From Streptomyces longwoodensis (GTDB lineage: Bacteria; Actinomycetota; Actinomycetes; Streptomycetales; Streptomycetaceae): a stretch of DNA of 64,000 nucleotides. The stretch lies in assembly GCF_001514125.1 (NCBI RefSeq), contig NZ_KQ948567.1, forward strand, positions 82,680 through 146,679, read 5' to 3'. Numbering within the stretch: position 1 is the stretch's first letter; each line of letters begins with the position of its first letter. The position numbers and the translations under genes are program-made. Below are positions 1 through 8,644 of the stretch, in pieces. A model generated the notes under the pieces. That model saw only the letters and a list, made by a program, of their open reading frames with translations, did not search any database and was not told the origin of the DNA.

Positions 1-1065
1 CCAGGCCGGGTAGGCCGGGTCGGTGAACACCTCCCGTTCGAAGAGGGAGAGGGTCTGCGTCTCCAGCTCGTAGCCGGTGGAGGCGTCGGCGAGGAGCAGC
101 CCGTACGTCTCGAAGGGGTAGGCGCCGACCTTGCCCTCCATCCAGGCGATCTGGTCCGGGGTCTTCGTCAGCCACGGCTCCAGCGCGTCGCGGTACCGGG
201 TCGGCACGACGTCCCGCACGGGCAGTCCGTGCGGGCCCTCGCGGTGGACGACCGCGGAGCGGCCGATGGACACCTGGGCGAGCTCGGTGGCCATGGGGTG
301 CCGGGTCCGGTACGTCCAGGTCGTCGACCTGTCACCGCGGTCGACGCCGGTGGGCAGGCCGTTGGCGACGGCGGTGTAGTCGTTCGGGGCGGTGATCCGG
401 AGGGTGAACATCGCCTTGTCGGAGGGGTGGTCGTTGCACGGGAACACGAGGTGGGCCGCGTCCGCCTGGTTGGCCATCGCCAGGCCGTCCGAGGTGCGCA
501 CCCAGCCGCCGTCGCGGTCGGGCGCGGGCATGGGGTCGCTGGTGTGCCGCACGGTGATCCGCGTCCAGCTGCCGCGCGGCAGGGGGCGTTCGGGGGTGAC
601 GACCAGGTCGTCCCCTGCCTCGGTGAAGCCGGCCGGCCGCCCGTCGACCTCGACGGAGCCGACGGTGCCGTGGGCGAAGTCGAGGTTCACGCGGTCCAGG
701 GAGGCCGTCGTGCGGGCGGCGATCGTGGTGACCGCCTGCAGCGGTTCGCTGTTGTCTCCCGAGTAGGTGAAGGCCAGGTCGTACGCCGCCACGTCGTAGC
801 CCGGGTTGCCCAGGTACGGGAAGAGGCGGTCGCCCAGGCCCAGCGGGGCCGCGGGGGCGCTCGCCGCGAGCAGGGCGAAGGAGACGGCGGACGCGGCGCC
901 GGCGAGCAGCGCGGCCCTGGCCCGGCGCCGACGCGCTGCCGTACGGCCCCGGCGGTCGTCCCGCACTCGGGGCGGGCCGTCGGGGGCGGGCGCCGGGGCG
1001 GTGTCGGGCGGGGCGTCGGCAGCGGAGGACCTGCGGAACCGGGGGGCGCGGAGGGTGAGCGGCAT
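1..1065 (-). CDS. M1-family metallopeptidase (aminopeptidase N-like), N-terminal part; runs off the window
   Basis: The first 355 codons of a secreted or membrane-anchored zinc peptidase; the rest lies beyond base 1. Residues about 10-35 are Pro/Ala/Asp-rich, then an Arg-rich stretch precedes a hydrophobic segment (about 45-65) that could be a signal peptide or anchor. The following sequence is the beta-rich N-terminal domain of M1 peptidases (DRVNLDFAHGTVGSV, FPCNDHPSDKA, TAVANGLP), and the visible end carries the family blocks YPFETYG and YELETQTLSLFE just before the expected GAMEN and HExxH motifs, which are outside the window. The start is the ATG at 1065, the only good candidate before the hydrophobic segment. 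Family assignment is firm; substrate is unknown and activity cannot be judged without the zinc site. Confidence 0.85.
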   Translation of the reverse strand, partial: MPLTLRAPRFRRSSAADAPPDTAPAPAPDGPPRVRDDRRGRTAARRRRARAALLAGAASAVSFALLAASAPAAPLGLGDRLFPYLGNPGYDVAAYDLAFTYSGDNSEPLQAVTTIAARTTASLDRVNLDFAHGTVGSVEVDGRPAGFTEAGDDLVVTPERPLPRGSWTRITVRHTSDPMPAPDRDGGWVRTSDGLAMANQADAAHLVFPCNDHPSDKAMFTLRITAPNDYTAVANGLPTGVDRGDRSTTWTYRTRHPMATELAQVSIGRSAVVHREGPHGLPVRDVVPTRYRDALEPWLTKTPDQIAWMEGKVGAYPFETYGLLLADASTGYELETQTLSLFEREVFTDPAYPAW

Positions 1066-1237
1066 GCACCACCGCTACCAGCGCCCGCCCGCCCGACGGC
1101 GACGACGCGCGCCCGGCCCACCCGAACGGGTCGCTCACGCGCGCGTGGGGTTCACCGGGCCATCACCGCGCCCGGCTCCGTCAGACGGAGCCGACGGAGC
1201 CGATGGAGCCGACAGAGCCGGGCGATGCGGCCACCCG

Positions 1238-3517
1238 TCACGCCGACACGTGGTGCTGCGCGCGCCCCACGTCGTACACCCCGGCCACGTTCCGCATCGC
1301 GCGCATCAGGGTGGGCAGGTGGGAGGCGTCCGGGAGTTGGAGGGTGTAGGTGTGGCGGACGCGCTGCTGGGCGGGCGGTTCGACGGTGGCGGAGACGATC
1401 TCGGCGCCCTCCGAGGCGATCGCCTCGGTCAGGTCGGCCAGCAGGTGCGGCCGGCCGAACGACTCGGCGACCAGCGTGACCCGGCACTCCGTGGTGTCCC
1501 CCCAGCGCACGTCGACCTCCGCGCGCCCCCCGTCCCGCATCCGCGCCACCCCGGCGCACTCGACGCGGTGCACGGTCACCATCCCCCCGCGCACGGCGAA
1601 GCCGATCACCTCGTCGGAGGGCACGGGCGTACAACAGCCGGCGAGCCGCGCGCTCGCCTCGGGCCGTCCGACGACGGTGACGCCGTCACCGGGGCGCGGG
1701 GCGGGAGCCTCGGGCGAGGACCGTACGACCGCTCCGGCACCGCCCTGCGGTGCGGCGGACCCGGCGCCCTGGTGTGCCGCGACGACCCCCGCGAAGTCCC
1801 CCGCCGCACCGGTTCCGGCCGTCCCATCCGCCCCAGCCGTCGCGACCACCGCCCCCGCACGGTCGTCCGTGGCATCCCGGTCATCCGTCTCCAGGTCCGT
1901 CGCCGACGTGGGATGCGCGGTCAGCCAGCGCTGGATGGCGATACGGGCGGCCGGGGTGTGGGCGTGCTCGAGCCACTCGCGCGAGGGCTCCGAGGCGGGG
2001 TCCTGGCCCATGAGGAGCTGGACGGTGTCGCCGTCCCGCAGCACGGTGCTCAGGGTCGCGAGGCGGCCGTTGACGCGCGCGCCGATGCACGCGTGGGCGT
2101 CCTCGCCGTACTGCGCGTAGGCGGCGTCGACGCAGGTGGCGCCCTCGGGGAGGCCGAGCGTGCCGCCGTCGGGGCGGAAGACGGTGATCTCGCGGTCCTG
2201 GGCGAGGTCCTCGCGCAGGGTGGACCAGAAGGTGTCGGGGTCCGGAGCGGCCCGCTGCCAGTCGAGGAGCCGGGACAGCCAGCCGGGGCGGGTGGGGTCG
2301 ACGCGCTCGCCGTCGGCCGTGGCCTGCTCCTCGGCCGGAGCGGCGGAGGGGTCCGCCGGAGCGGTGTACGGGTTGCCCAGGGCGACGACGCCCGCCTCGG
2401 CGACCTTGTGCATCTGGTGGGTGCGGATGAGGACTTCGGCGACCTGGCCGTCCTCGCGGGCGACGGCGGTGTGCAGCGACTGGTACAGGTTGAACTTGGG
2501 GACGGCGATGAAGTCCTTGAACTCCGAGACGACGGGCGTCAGACAGGTGTGCAGCTCGCCGAGGACGGCGTAACAGTCGGCGTCCTCGTTGACCAGCACC
2601 AGGATGCGCCCGAAGTCGGCGCCGCGCAGTTCCCCGCGCTTGCGGGAGACCCGGTGGACGGAGACGAAGTGGCGTGGCCGGACGAGGACTTCGGCCGGGA
2701 TGTCGGCGTCGCGCAGCACCGCGCGGATGGCGTCGCAGAACTCGGCCAGCGGATCGTCCGGGCGGGAGGCGTTGGCGGCGATCATCTCCCGGGTGTGCGC
2801 GTACTCCTCGGGGTGGAGGATCGCGAAGACCAGGTCCTCCAGTTCGGTCTTGAGGGCCTGGACGCCGAGGCGTTCGGCGAGCGGGATCAGGACGTCGCGG
2901 GTGACCTTGGCGATGCGGGCCTGCTTCTCGGGGCGCATCACGCCGAGGGTGCGCATGTTGTGCAGCCGGTCGGCGAGTTTGATCGACATCACGCGGACGT
3001 CGTTGCCGGTGGCGACGAGCATCTTGCGGAAGGTCTCGGGCTCGGCGGCGGCGCCGTAGTCGACCTTCTCCAGCTTGGTGACGCCGTCGACGAGGTAGCG
3101 CACCTCCTCGCCGAACTGCTCGCCGACCTGATCGAGCGTCACCTCGGTGTCCTCGACGGTGTCGTGGAGCAGCGAGGCGGTCAACGTCGTCGTCTCCGCG
3201 CCGAGTTCGGCGAGGATGAGGGTCACGGCGAGGGGGTGGGTGATGTACGGCTCACCGCTCTTGCGCATCTGGCCGCGGTGCGAGGACTCCGCGAGGACGT
3301 AGGCGCGGCGCAGGATCTCGAGGTCCGCGTCGGGGTGGTGGGCGCGGTGGGCCTCGACGACGTGGCCGATGGCGTCGGGCAGCCGGTCGCGCGAGGCGGG
3401 CCCGAGGAGCGCGGCGCGGCCCAGCCTGCGCAGGTCGATCCGGGGGCGGCTGCGCCTGCGGGCCACCGCGGGCGCTACCGGGCCTGGGGTCGCGGGGTTC
3501 GTGGCCTCCGCACTCAT
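1238..3517 (-). CDS. rshA: RelA/SpoT-homologue protein (RshA type), HD hydrolase plus divergent synthetase domain
   Basis: A 759-residue (p)ppGpp-metabolism protein. The HD phosphohydrolase domain is intact: H80, H118-D119 (HDTVEDT) and D183 (KLADRLHN). The synthetase-like domain (about 280-400) keeps FKDFIAVPKF-YQSLHT and the late Glu of AEVLIRT, but is otherwise unlike RelA. A TGS domain (about 455-520), a low-complexity Ala/Asp/Gly linker and a C-terminal ACT-like domain follow. Streptomyces carry a main RelA plus this second homologue, named RshA in S. coelicolor and located beside dapF and miaA, as here. The start at 3517 was chosen over upstream ATGs because GGAGGTG lies 5-7 bases ahead. 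Hydrolase activity is likely; synthetase activity is uncertain. Confidence 0.88.
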   Translation of the reverse strand: MSAEATNPATPGPVAPAVARRRSRPRIDLRRLGRAALLGPASRDRLPDAIGHVVEAHRAHHPDADLEILRRAYVLAESSHRGQMRKSGEPYITHPLAVTLILAELGAETTTLTASLLHDTVEDTEVTLDQVGEQFGEEVRYLVDGVTKLEKVDYGAAAEPETFRKMLVATGNDVRVMSIKLADRLHNMRTLGVMRPEKQARIAKVTRDVLIPLAERLGVQALKTELEDLVFAILHPEEYAHTREMIAANASRPDDPLAEFCDAIRAVLRDADIPAEVLVRPRHFVSVHRVSRKRGELRGADFGRILVLVNEDADCYAVLGELHTCLTPVVSEFKDFIAVPKFNLYQSLHTAVAREDGQVAEVLIRTHQMHKVAEAGVVALGNPYTAPADPSAAPAEEQATADGERVDPTRPGWLSRLLDWQRAAPDPDTFWSTLREDLAQDREITVFRPDGGTLGLPEGATCVDAAYAQYGEDAHACIGARVNGRLATLSTVLRDGDTVQLLMGQDPASEPSREWLEHAHTPAARIAIQRWLTAHPTSATDLETDDRDATDDRAGAVVATAGADGTAGTGAAGDFAGVVAAHQGAGSAAPQGGAGAVVRSSPEAPAPRPGDGVTVVGRPEASARLAGCCTPVPSDEVIGFAVRGGMVTVHRVECAGVARMRDGGRAEVDVRWGDTTECRVTLVAESFGRPHLLADLTEAIASEGAEIVSATVEPPAQQRVRHTYTLQLPDASHLPTLMRAMRNVAGVYDVGRAQHHVSA

Positions 3518-3815
3518 GGGGCACCTCCGGCTGCGTCGACCGGCTGACGGGGTGCCCCATGCGGACACGGCTCGGGGCACTGGCGTAGATCCCCCGTCCA
3601 GGCCGGTGCTTGATGCTACCGACCTCATCACGCCCGACCGACCGCCTCTCGCCGAGCGTGAAACGGATCACCCATTCGAGCGAGGCAAAGGAGGTTTACG
3701 TTTTTGCGCCACAGGTACAGGGCGTCGCCTTCGGCACCAGCGTGCCTGCCACCGCCGGGCCCGCAGGCCGGCCGCGTACATCCTCCCGGACCTGTGAATC
3801 GCAGCCCAACTGCCA
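3518..3815. other. Intergenic region upstream of rshA
   Basis: 298 bases between the rshA start and the dapF stop, both on the minus strand. It must hold the rshA promoter, but no clear -35/-10 pair was seen. One AT-rich patch at 3686-3707 contains, on the plus strand, a perfect Shine-Dalgarno match (AAAGGAGGT, 3687-3694) nine bases before a TTG. The reading frame behind it has no recognisable protein. Confidence 0.5.
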
Positions 3816-4685
3816 TCAGCGCAGGGCGTTTTCCAGCCACTCCTCGTCGATCTCGCCCTCGGCGACGATCACGGCCGGGCCGGTCATCTCGATCTCGCCG
3901 TCCGGGCGCTCGGTGATCACCAGGCGTCCGCCGGGGACGTCCACCGTGTACGTGACCGCGGTGCCCGTGGCGGCCGGGTCGGCCCCGTCCCGGCGGGCGG
4001 CGGCCACGGCGACGGCGCACGCGCCCGTGCCGCACGAGCGGGTCTCGCCGGAGCCGCGTTCGTGCACGCGCAGCGCGACGTGGCGCGGGCCGCGGTCGAC
4101 GACGAACTCGACGTTCACCCCGTCCGGGTAGGCGGAGGCCGGGCTGAAGGGCGGCGGGGCGTACAGGTCGCCGGCGTGCGCGAGGTCGTCGACGAACGCG
4201 ACGGCGTGCGGGTTGCCCATGTTGACGTTGCGCGCGGGCCAGCTGCGCTCACCCACGCTCACCGTGACGTCGCCGGCCGGCAGGGCGGCCCGGCCCATGC
4301 CGACGGTGATGTCGCCGTCCTTGTCGATGTGGACCGACTTCACGCCCCCGCGCGTGGCGATCGCGAGGTCGCCCTCGGTGACGAGCCCGGCGTGCTGGAG
4401 GTAGCGTGCGAAGACCCGGACGCCGTTGCCGCACATCTCGGCGATCGAGCCGTCGCCGTTGCGGTAGTCCATGAACCACTCCGCCTCGGCGGCCATCGCG
4501 CGTGCCTCGGGGTGCGCCGCGGACCGCACGACGTGCAGCAGGCCGTCCCCGCCGATGCCCGCGCGCCGGTCGCACAGGGCCGCCACGGCGGCCGGGGACA
4601 GGTCGAGGGCGTTGTCGGGGTCCGGGACGATCACGAAGTCGTTCTCGGTGCCGTGCCCCTTGAGGAAGGCGATCCGCGTGCTCAT
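3816..4685 (-). CDS. dapF: Diaminopimelate epimerase
   Basis: Converts LL- to meso-diaminopimelate in lysine and peptidoglycan precursor synthesis; cytosolic. The 289-residue protein has the usual family length. Both catalytic cysteines of the two-base mechanism are present: C85 in EMCGNGVRVFARY and C218 in RSCGTGACA. The N-terminal KGHGTENDF block and NMGNPH motif are also typical. The ATG at 4685 was chosen because the family begins just before FLKGHGTENDF; longer readings add unrelated residues. It lies upstream of rshA on the same strand and downstream of miaA with one hypothetical gene between. S. coelicolor wall peptidoglycan contains LL-Dap, so in this genus the enzyme mainly serves lysine synthesis. 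Confidence 0.96.
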   Translation of the reverse strand: MSTRIAFLKGHGTENDFVIVPDPDNALDLSPAAVAALCDRRAGIGGDGLLHVVRSAAHPEARAMAAEAEWFMDYRNGDGSIAEMCGNGVRVFARYLQHAGLVTEGDLAIATRGGVKSVHIDKDGDITVGMGRAALPAGDVTVSVGERSWPARNVNMGNPHAVAFVDDLAHAGDLYAPPPFSPASAYPDGVNVEFVVDRGPRHVALRVHERGSGETRSCGTGACAVAVAAARRDGADPAATGTAVTYTVDVPGGRLVITERPDGEIEMTGPAVIVAEGEIDEEWLENALR

Positions 4686-4806
4686 TCCTCGATCGTACGG
4701 GGTCGCTGTGACAGCGGCCGACGCCCAGGTCGGCGTCGCGTGGAGGGCGCCGATCCACACGTAGGCCTATGCGCGCGCGCCGGGAGCCCCCGTCGCGAGC
4801 CGGGGG

Positions 4807-5460
4807 TCAGCGCAGTCGGGCCACGCGCCAGACGGCGAGTACGGCCACCGCGGCGACGACCACGACGTACGCCAGGACCACCCGCCAGTCCGGACGGCGG
4901 CCGGAGCCCCGCTGGGGCAGGCCGGGCCAGGTGTAGCCGACGCGGCGGGCCGCCATCATGCCCCAGCCGGCGGCGCACGAGCAGATCAGCAGCCCGAGCA
5001 TCGCGATCACGGCCCCGCTGTCGCCGAAGTCGAAGGCGAGGGGGAAGGCGAACATCAGGGAGCCGGTCGCGGCCAGGGCCACGATCGGGGCGAGCTGCCA
5101 GATGCGCAGCCGGCGCTGCGGGCGCAGCTCCACCTCGACCTCGGGGCCGCTCGCGAACATCTCCTCGGGCTCGGGACCGTCGTCGGTCACCTCACCGTCG
5201 GAGGTGTCGTCGAGCACGTCGGGGCCCAGGGGATCGAGACGCAGCGGATCGGCACCGAGGGGATCAGCACTCAGGGGATCAGCACTCAGAGAATCCTCGC
5301 CGCGCGGGCTCGACGAGTCGTCGTCGGGGCTGAAGGGGGCACCGACCTGTTCGACGCGCTCCTCGTCCCGGCGCACGTGATCGTCGTCCGCTTCCCGGTC
5401 ACCGCATGCCGCGGTGAACGGTTCGCTGCCTTGTGCGGTGTCACGAGGGCCGGCCTCCAT
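4807..5460 (-). CDS. Hypothetical membrane protein, acidic N-terminus, three predicted TM segments
   Basis: A 217-residue protein of unknown function. Residues 1-100 are acidic and Ser/Asp/Pro-rich, with an internal near-repeat (SADPLSADPLGADPLRLDPL, about 60-80), and look disordered. Three hydrophobic segments follow (around 125-145, 150-170 and 190-210), the last near the C-terminus and ending in WRVARLR. A Lys/Arg-rich stretch precedes the first, suggesting an N-in topology with the acidic part in the cytoplasm. The ATG at 5460 is preceded by GGGAGGG at a suitable distance. It lies between miaA and dapF on the same strand, a position held by a similar unnamed gene in S. coelicolor. No function is proposed. 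Confidence 0.75.
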   Translation of the reverse strand: MEAGPRDTAQGSEPFTAACGDREADDDHVRRDEERVEQVGAPFSPDDDSSSPRGEDSLSADPLSADPLGADPLRLDPLGPDVLDDTSDGEVTDDGPEPEEMFASGPEVEVELRPQRRLRIWQLAPIVALAATGSLMFAFPLAFDFGDSGAVIAMLGLLICSCAAGWGMMAARRVGYTWPGLPQRGSGRRPDWRVVLAYVVVVAAVAVLAVWRVARLR

Positions 5461-5569
5461 CGCCACGCGCCCTCCCAGACTCGGACTCCACTTGGTCGAT
5501 CGAAGCTCGATGATGGCACGGCGCCGGAGGCCCGGACGGCGGCCTGGGCGTCCCGATGCCATGACGTGA

Positions 5570-6508
5570 TCAGGCTGTAACCGGTCGTTCGACCAACGCC
5601 AGGGCACGTCGCGGAAGTTCTGTGACATCCGCCGCAGCCCCACTCAACCAGTGCACCCGCGGATCGCGCCTGAACCACGAATCCTGACGGCGCGCGAAGC
5701 GTTTGGTGGCACGGACGGTCTCCGCGCGGGCCTCCTCCTCGGTGCACTCCCCCGCGAGCGCCGCCAGCACCTGCTGGTAGCCGAGCGCGCGCGAGGCCGT
5801 ACGCCCCTCGCGCAACCCCTGCGCCTCCAGTGCGCGGACCTCGTCCACGAGACCCGCCTCCCACATCCGGTCCACCCGGCGTGCGATGCGCTCGTCGAGC
5901 TCCGGACGGGCGACGTCCACGCCGATCTGCACCGTGTCGTAGACCGAGTCGTGCCCGGGGAGGTTGGCGGTGAACGGCTTGCCGGTGATCTCGATGACCT
6001 CCAGCGCCCGGACGATACGGCGGCCGTTGCCGGGCAGGATCGCCCGCGCGGCCTCCGGGTCGGCGGCGGCGAGCCGGGCGTGCAGCGCGCCGGAGCCGCG
6101 CAGCGTCAGCTCCTCCTCCAGGCGGGCACGGACCTCCGGGTCGGTGCCGGGGAACTCCAGGTTGTCCACGGCGCCACGGACGTAGAGCCCCGATCCGCCC
6201 ACCAGGACCGGCCAGCGGCCCTCGGCCAGCAGCGCGTCGATGCGGGCGCGGGCCAGCCGCTGGTACTCGGCGACGGAGGCCGTGACGGTGACGTCCCAGA
6301 CGTCCAGGAGGTGGTGCGGCACGCCCCCGCGCTCCTCGGGCGTCAGCTTGGCGGTACCGATGTCCATCCCTCGGTACAACTGCATGGAGTCGGCGTTGAC
6401 GACTTCGCCGCCGAGCCGTTGGGCCAGGAAGACGCCCAGATCGGACTTACCGGCCGCGGTCGGTCCGACGACGGCGATGACGCGGGGGGCGGGGGGTGCG
6501 CTGCTCAC
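5570..6508 (-). CDS. miaA: tRNA dimethylallyltransferase
   Basis: Transfers dimethylallyl from DMAPP to N6 of A37 in tRNAs reading UNN codons, forming i6A, the substrate of MiaB encoded 2 kb away. The 312-residue protein has the P-loop GPTAAGKS at 15-22, followed by NADSMQLYRGMDIGTAKLT (DMAPP and tRNA contacts) and the C-terminal TRxYARRQ-type block, here TKRFARRQDSWFRRDPR. The GTG at 6508 was chosen because the family starts only about ten residues before the P-loop; the longer reading adds an implausible Pro/Arg-rich tail. There is a 109-base gap to the next gene on the same strand. Identification is firm. Confidence 0.96.
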   Translation of the reverse strand: MSSAPPAPRVIAVVGPTAAGKSDLGVFLAQRLGGEVVNADSMQLYRGMDIGTAKLTPEERGGVPHHLLDVWDVTVTASVAEYQRLARARIDALLAEGRWPVLVGGSGLYVRGAVDNLEFPGTDPEVRARLEEELTLRGSGALHARLAAADPEAARAILPGNGRRIVRALEVIEITGKPFTANLPGHDSVYDTVQIGVDVARPELDERIARRVDRMWEAGLVDEVRALEAQGLREGRTASRALGYQQVLAALAGECTEEEARAETVRATKRFARRQDSWFRRDPRVHWLSGAAADVTELPRRALALVERPVTA

Positions 6509-6736
6509 CGGACCAGTCTCCCAAACCTCGCGGGCCGCCCCCGAACGAGTTACGTGACGGCACGCGAGCGGGGTCGTTCCCCGTTGCGAGGTTCCCCGCA
6601 GCCAGGGCCTGTCGTTCGGATCAGCCCGGCGAGGCGCACGGACGCTCCCCGGGCTCGCGAGGCCGCCCGAGCTGGGGAGACCGGGACCGCACGGCAACGC
6701 GGGATGTCGCCCGCACGAGTAACGTATGGAGTGGAT

Positions 6737-7168
6737 ATGGGCGTTTTTGCGCGACTTCTTCGGAGGTCGAAGACCACGGAGGATGCGGTCACGGAGGAGG
6801 TGACCCCCGAGGCGATCCCGGTCGCGGACGAGGTCGCGGCCGACGGTGACGTCCCGGCCGGCGGAGGGGTCCCGGCTGCCGACGAGGCTGCGGCCGCGGT
6901 CGCAGGGCCGGTCGCCGACGAGGCGGTCCCGGCCACCGGTGCCGAGGCGGAGGCGGAGGAGGGCTCCGCCGTCGACGCTCCCGCGTCCGTCTCCACCGAG
7001 GCTCCGGCTCCGGCAGACGCGTCCGAGGCGGAACCGGACGAGAACAAGGCGGCCGCCGAACCGGTTCCGGAGGCCGACTCCGCCGGCGCGGACGGTGTCG
7101 AGATCCCCCGGCAGCAGTCCGCCGACGAGGCGGCCGACCGCGAGACCGACGAAGGCGCCCGCACGTGA
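6737..7168 (+). CDS. Small acidic Ala/Glu/Pro-rich protein with basic amphipathic N-terminus
   Basis: A 143-residue protein without a recognised domain. It opens with MGVFARLLRRSK, a short basic amphipathic helix of the kind that binds membranes, and then becomes highly acidic and low in complexity (Ala, Glu, Asp, Pro, Val), very probably disordered. The ATG at 6737 follows an AT-richer patch, with GGAG 5-8 bases ahead. The next gene starts 25 bases downstream on the same strand and also begins with a MG-hydrophobic-basic segment, so the two probably form an operon divergent from miaA. High Ala/Glu/Pro content can be produced by GC-rich DNA alone, so coding status rests on the start region and gene order. 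Confidence 0.6.
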   Translation: MGVFARLLRRSKTTEDAVTEEVTPEAIPVADEVAADGDVPAGGGVPAADEAAAAVAGPVADEAVPATGAEAEAEEGSAVDAPASVSTEAPAPADASEAEPDENKAAAEPVPEADSAGADGVEIPRQQSADEAADRETDEGART

Positions 7169-7193
7169 CGCTCCCCGTCAGGGAAGGTGGCCC

Positions 7194-7490
7194 ATGGGTC
7201 TGATGGACAACTTGAAGGCCAAGCTCGGCCCGGCCAAGCACAAGGTGTCGGACCTCGCGCAACAGCACGGGGGCAAGATCACGCACGGCATCGACAAGGC
7301 CGCGAAGGTCGTGGACGAGAGGACCAAGGGCAAGTACAGCGACAAGATCCATACGGGCACCGACAAGGCCAAGGGCGCCATGGACCGGCTCGCGCACAAG
7401 GACGACGGCACGGCGACGCCACCGGGCACACCGCCGCCGAGCACACCGTCGAGCGCACCGCCGCCCAGCGGACCGCCGCCGGCCTCCTGA
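7194..7490 (+). CDS. MT0933-like (Rv0909-type) antitoxin family protein
   Basis: A 98-residue basic protein. Residues 1-65 (MGLMDNLKAKLGPAKHKVSDL, then a GGKITHGIDKAAKVVDERTKGKYSDKI segment) match the small actinobacterial family annotated as MT0933-like antitoxins, in which an amphipathic N-terminal helix precedes KxxxHxxKIxxGxxKAAxxVDxxTxGKYSDKI. The C-terminal 30 residues are Pro/Thr/Ser-rich. The start has GGGAAGGTGG about seven bases ahead. In M. tuberculosis the Rv0909 partner toxin is encoded next door; no toxin-like gene is visible here, so the antitoxin label comes from the family only. The adjacent acidic gene is the only candidate partner. Confidence 0.75.
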   Translation: MGLMDNLKAKLGPAKHKVSDLAQQHGGKITHGIDKAAKVVDERTKGKYSDKIHTGTDKAKGAMDRLAHKDDGTATPPGTPPPSTPSSAPPPSGPPPAS

Positions 7491-7575
7491 CCACGGCGGC
7501 GAACGGCAGCACGCGCACGACCCACGACAAGCAGTACACCCGGCATCCTCGGAACGCTCGCCGCACGTGCAGCGC

Positions 7576-7643
7576 GGACGGCAGACGGCAGACGGCGGAC
7601 GGCCGCGCAGCCCCGGCTCGCGGCCGTCCGCCGTCCGCCGTCC
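7576..7643. terminator. Long GC-rich hairpin between convergent genes
   Basis: The arms at 7583-7607 and 7619-7643 are complementary at 23 of 25 positions around an 11-base loop; the left arm is extended by repeated GACGGC units back to 7576. It sits between the plus-strand antitoxin-like gene and the minus-strand dioxygenase-fold gene, so it can end transcription from both sides. There is no T-run, as is common for Streptomyces terminators. Confidence 0.65.
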
Positions 7644-7697
7644 GGTGTTCAGCGCTCGACGCTTGCCGTTCCGCCACCGGAGAAGACCGACCGGCGC

Positions 7698-8432
7698 CTA
7701 CGACCAGGCGGCGACCAGGTACCCCACCCCGTACGGCGCGTCGTCGTACAGCAGCGCCCCGCCCAGCCCCGAGCCGCCGGCGCCCTGCGCGCCCTCAGCG
7801 GCTCCCGCGAGCACCTGCCAGGGCGCGCGGCCGGAGGCCATGAGTTCGTGGGCCAGATCCGCGTCGAGGGCGTTCAGGGCCGCGAGGTCCGCCTCGCGCA
7901 GCGCCCGGGCCGCCTCGGCGTCGAAGGGGGCGGCGCGCTCGTCGAGGTAACCGGGCGCCTTGAGGGTCCGGCACGCGCTGCCGTCGCCCATCACCAGCAG
8001 CGCGACACGGCCTTCGCGCGTGCCGGTCTCCCGGCCGATGCCGAGACACCGCTCGGGCGCGAGGCGCTGGTCGACGGCCAACGCCTCGACGGGGGCGTCG
8101 GCCCAGTTGACGTGTTGGAGCAGCCACGCGGCCACGGCCAGCGAGGGCGGCAGGGTGGGCAGGTCGGCCCCGGCGGGGTCGGGTCGGCCGAGCCGTACGT
8201 CGAGGTCGACCCCGAAGCCACGGAACGTCCCCGGTGAGCCCGCGGGGAACAGCGCGTGCCCCGGTTCGTCGGCGGGGCCCACGACCACGAGCCGGTCGGG
8301 CCGGGCGGCGGCCAGTACGCCGAGCGCGTCGACGCAGGCGTCCCGCGCCCCGTCCAGCTCGGGCGCGGCACCCGCGGCCACCTCGGGCACGAGCAGCGGC
8401 GGACACGGGCATACGGCGGCGGCGACAAGCAT
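7698..8432 (-). CDS. Class III extradiol dioxygenase-fold protein, function unknown
   Basis: A 244-residue protein resembling the LigB/MEMO fold found in Streptomyces next to miaB. It begins with the hydrophobic strand LVAAAVCPCPPLLVPEVA and contains DRLVVVGPADEPGHALFPAG, where true LigB enzymes carry metal-binding His residues, and later LVMGDGSACRTLKAPGYLDERAAPFD, a block shared by this subgroup. The classical first metal-binding H-x-x-H is not obvious (CPCPPLL replaces it), so catalytic dioxygenase activity is doubtful. The ATG at 8432 was chosen because the fold starts at once; a longer reading from 8480 adds 16 residues. It lies 212 bases downstream of miaB on the same strand. Confidence 0.7.
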   Translation of the reverse strand: MLVAAAVCPCPPLLVPEVAAGAAPELDGARDACVDALGVLAAARPDRLVVVGPADEPGHALFPAGSPGTFRGFGVDLDVRLGRPDPAGADLPTLPPSLAVAAWLLQHVNWADAPVEALAVDQRLAPERCLGIGRETGTREGRVALLVMGDGSACRTLKAPGYLDERAAPFDAEAARALREADLAALNALDADLAHELMASGRAPWQVLAGAAEGAQGAGGSGLGGALLYDDAPYGVGYLVAAWS

Positions 8433-8565
8433 GATCGGCAGGGTAACCCGGGGAAGGACCACGGCTCGCCGTCGGCCCACGGTCGAAGGGGACCCGGACC
8501 ACCACCGCCCCCATGGCCTCAGTACCCCGTCAGCGGCGGCACCTCGGCCGCAGCACTACCCGCCG

Positions 8566-8629
8566 CCCCGTCACCCCGTCACCCCGTCACCCACCCCGTC
8601 ACCCCGTCACCCCGTCAGCCCGTCAGCCG
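8566..8629. repeat. Imperfect short tandem repeat (about 8 bp, GTCACCCC)
   Basis: Seven or more copies of an 8-bp unit related to GTCACCCC, the last two changed to GTCAGCCC, lie just downstream of the miaB stop. Slippage during replication is the simplest origin. No function is evident. Confidence 0.8.
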
Positions 8630-8644
8630 GCGGTCGGTCCGCCG

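Noticed and set aside
7194..7490. Complete toxin-antitoxin module
   Set aside because: No protein with a recognised toxin fold is adjacent; only the antitoxin family match is supported.
8566..8629. Short tandem repeat as a possible iteron or replication site
   Set aside because: Units are 8 bp, degenerate and located behind miaB, with no replication gene nearby.
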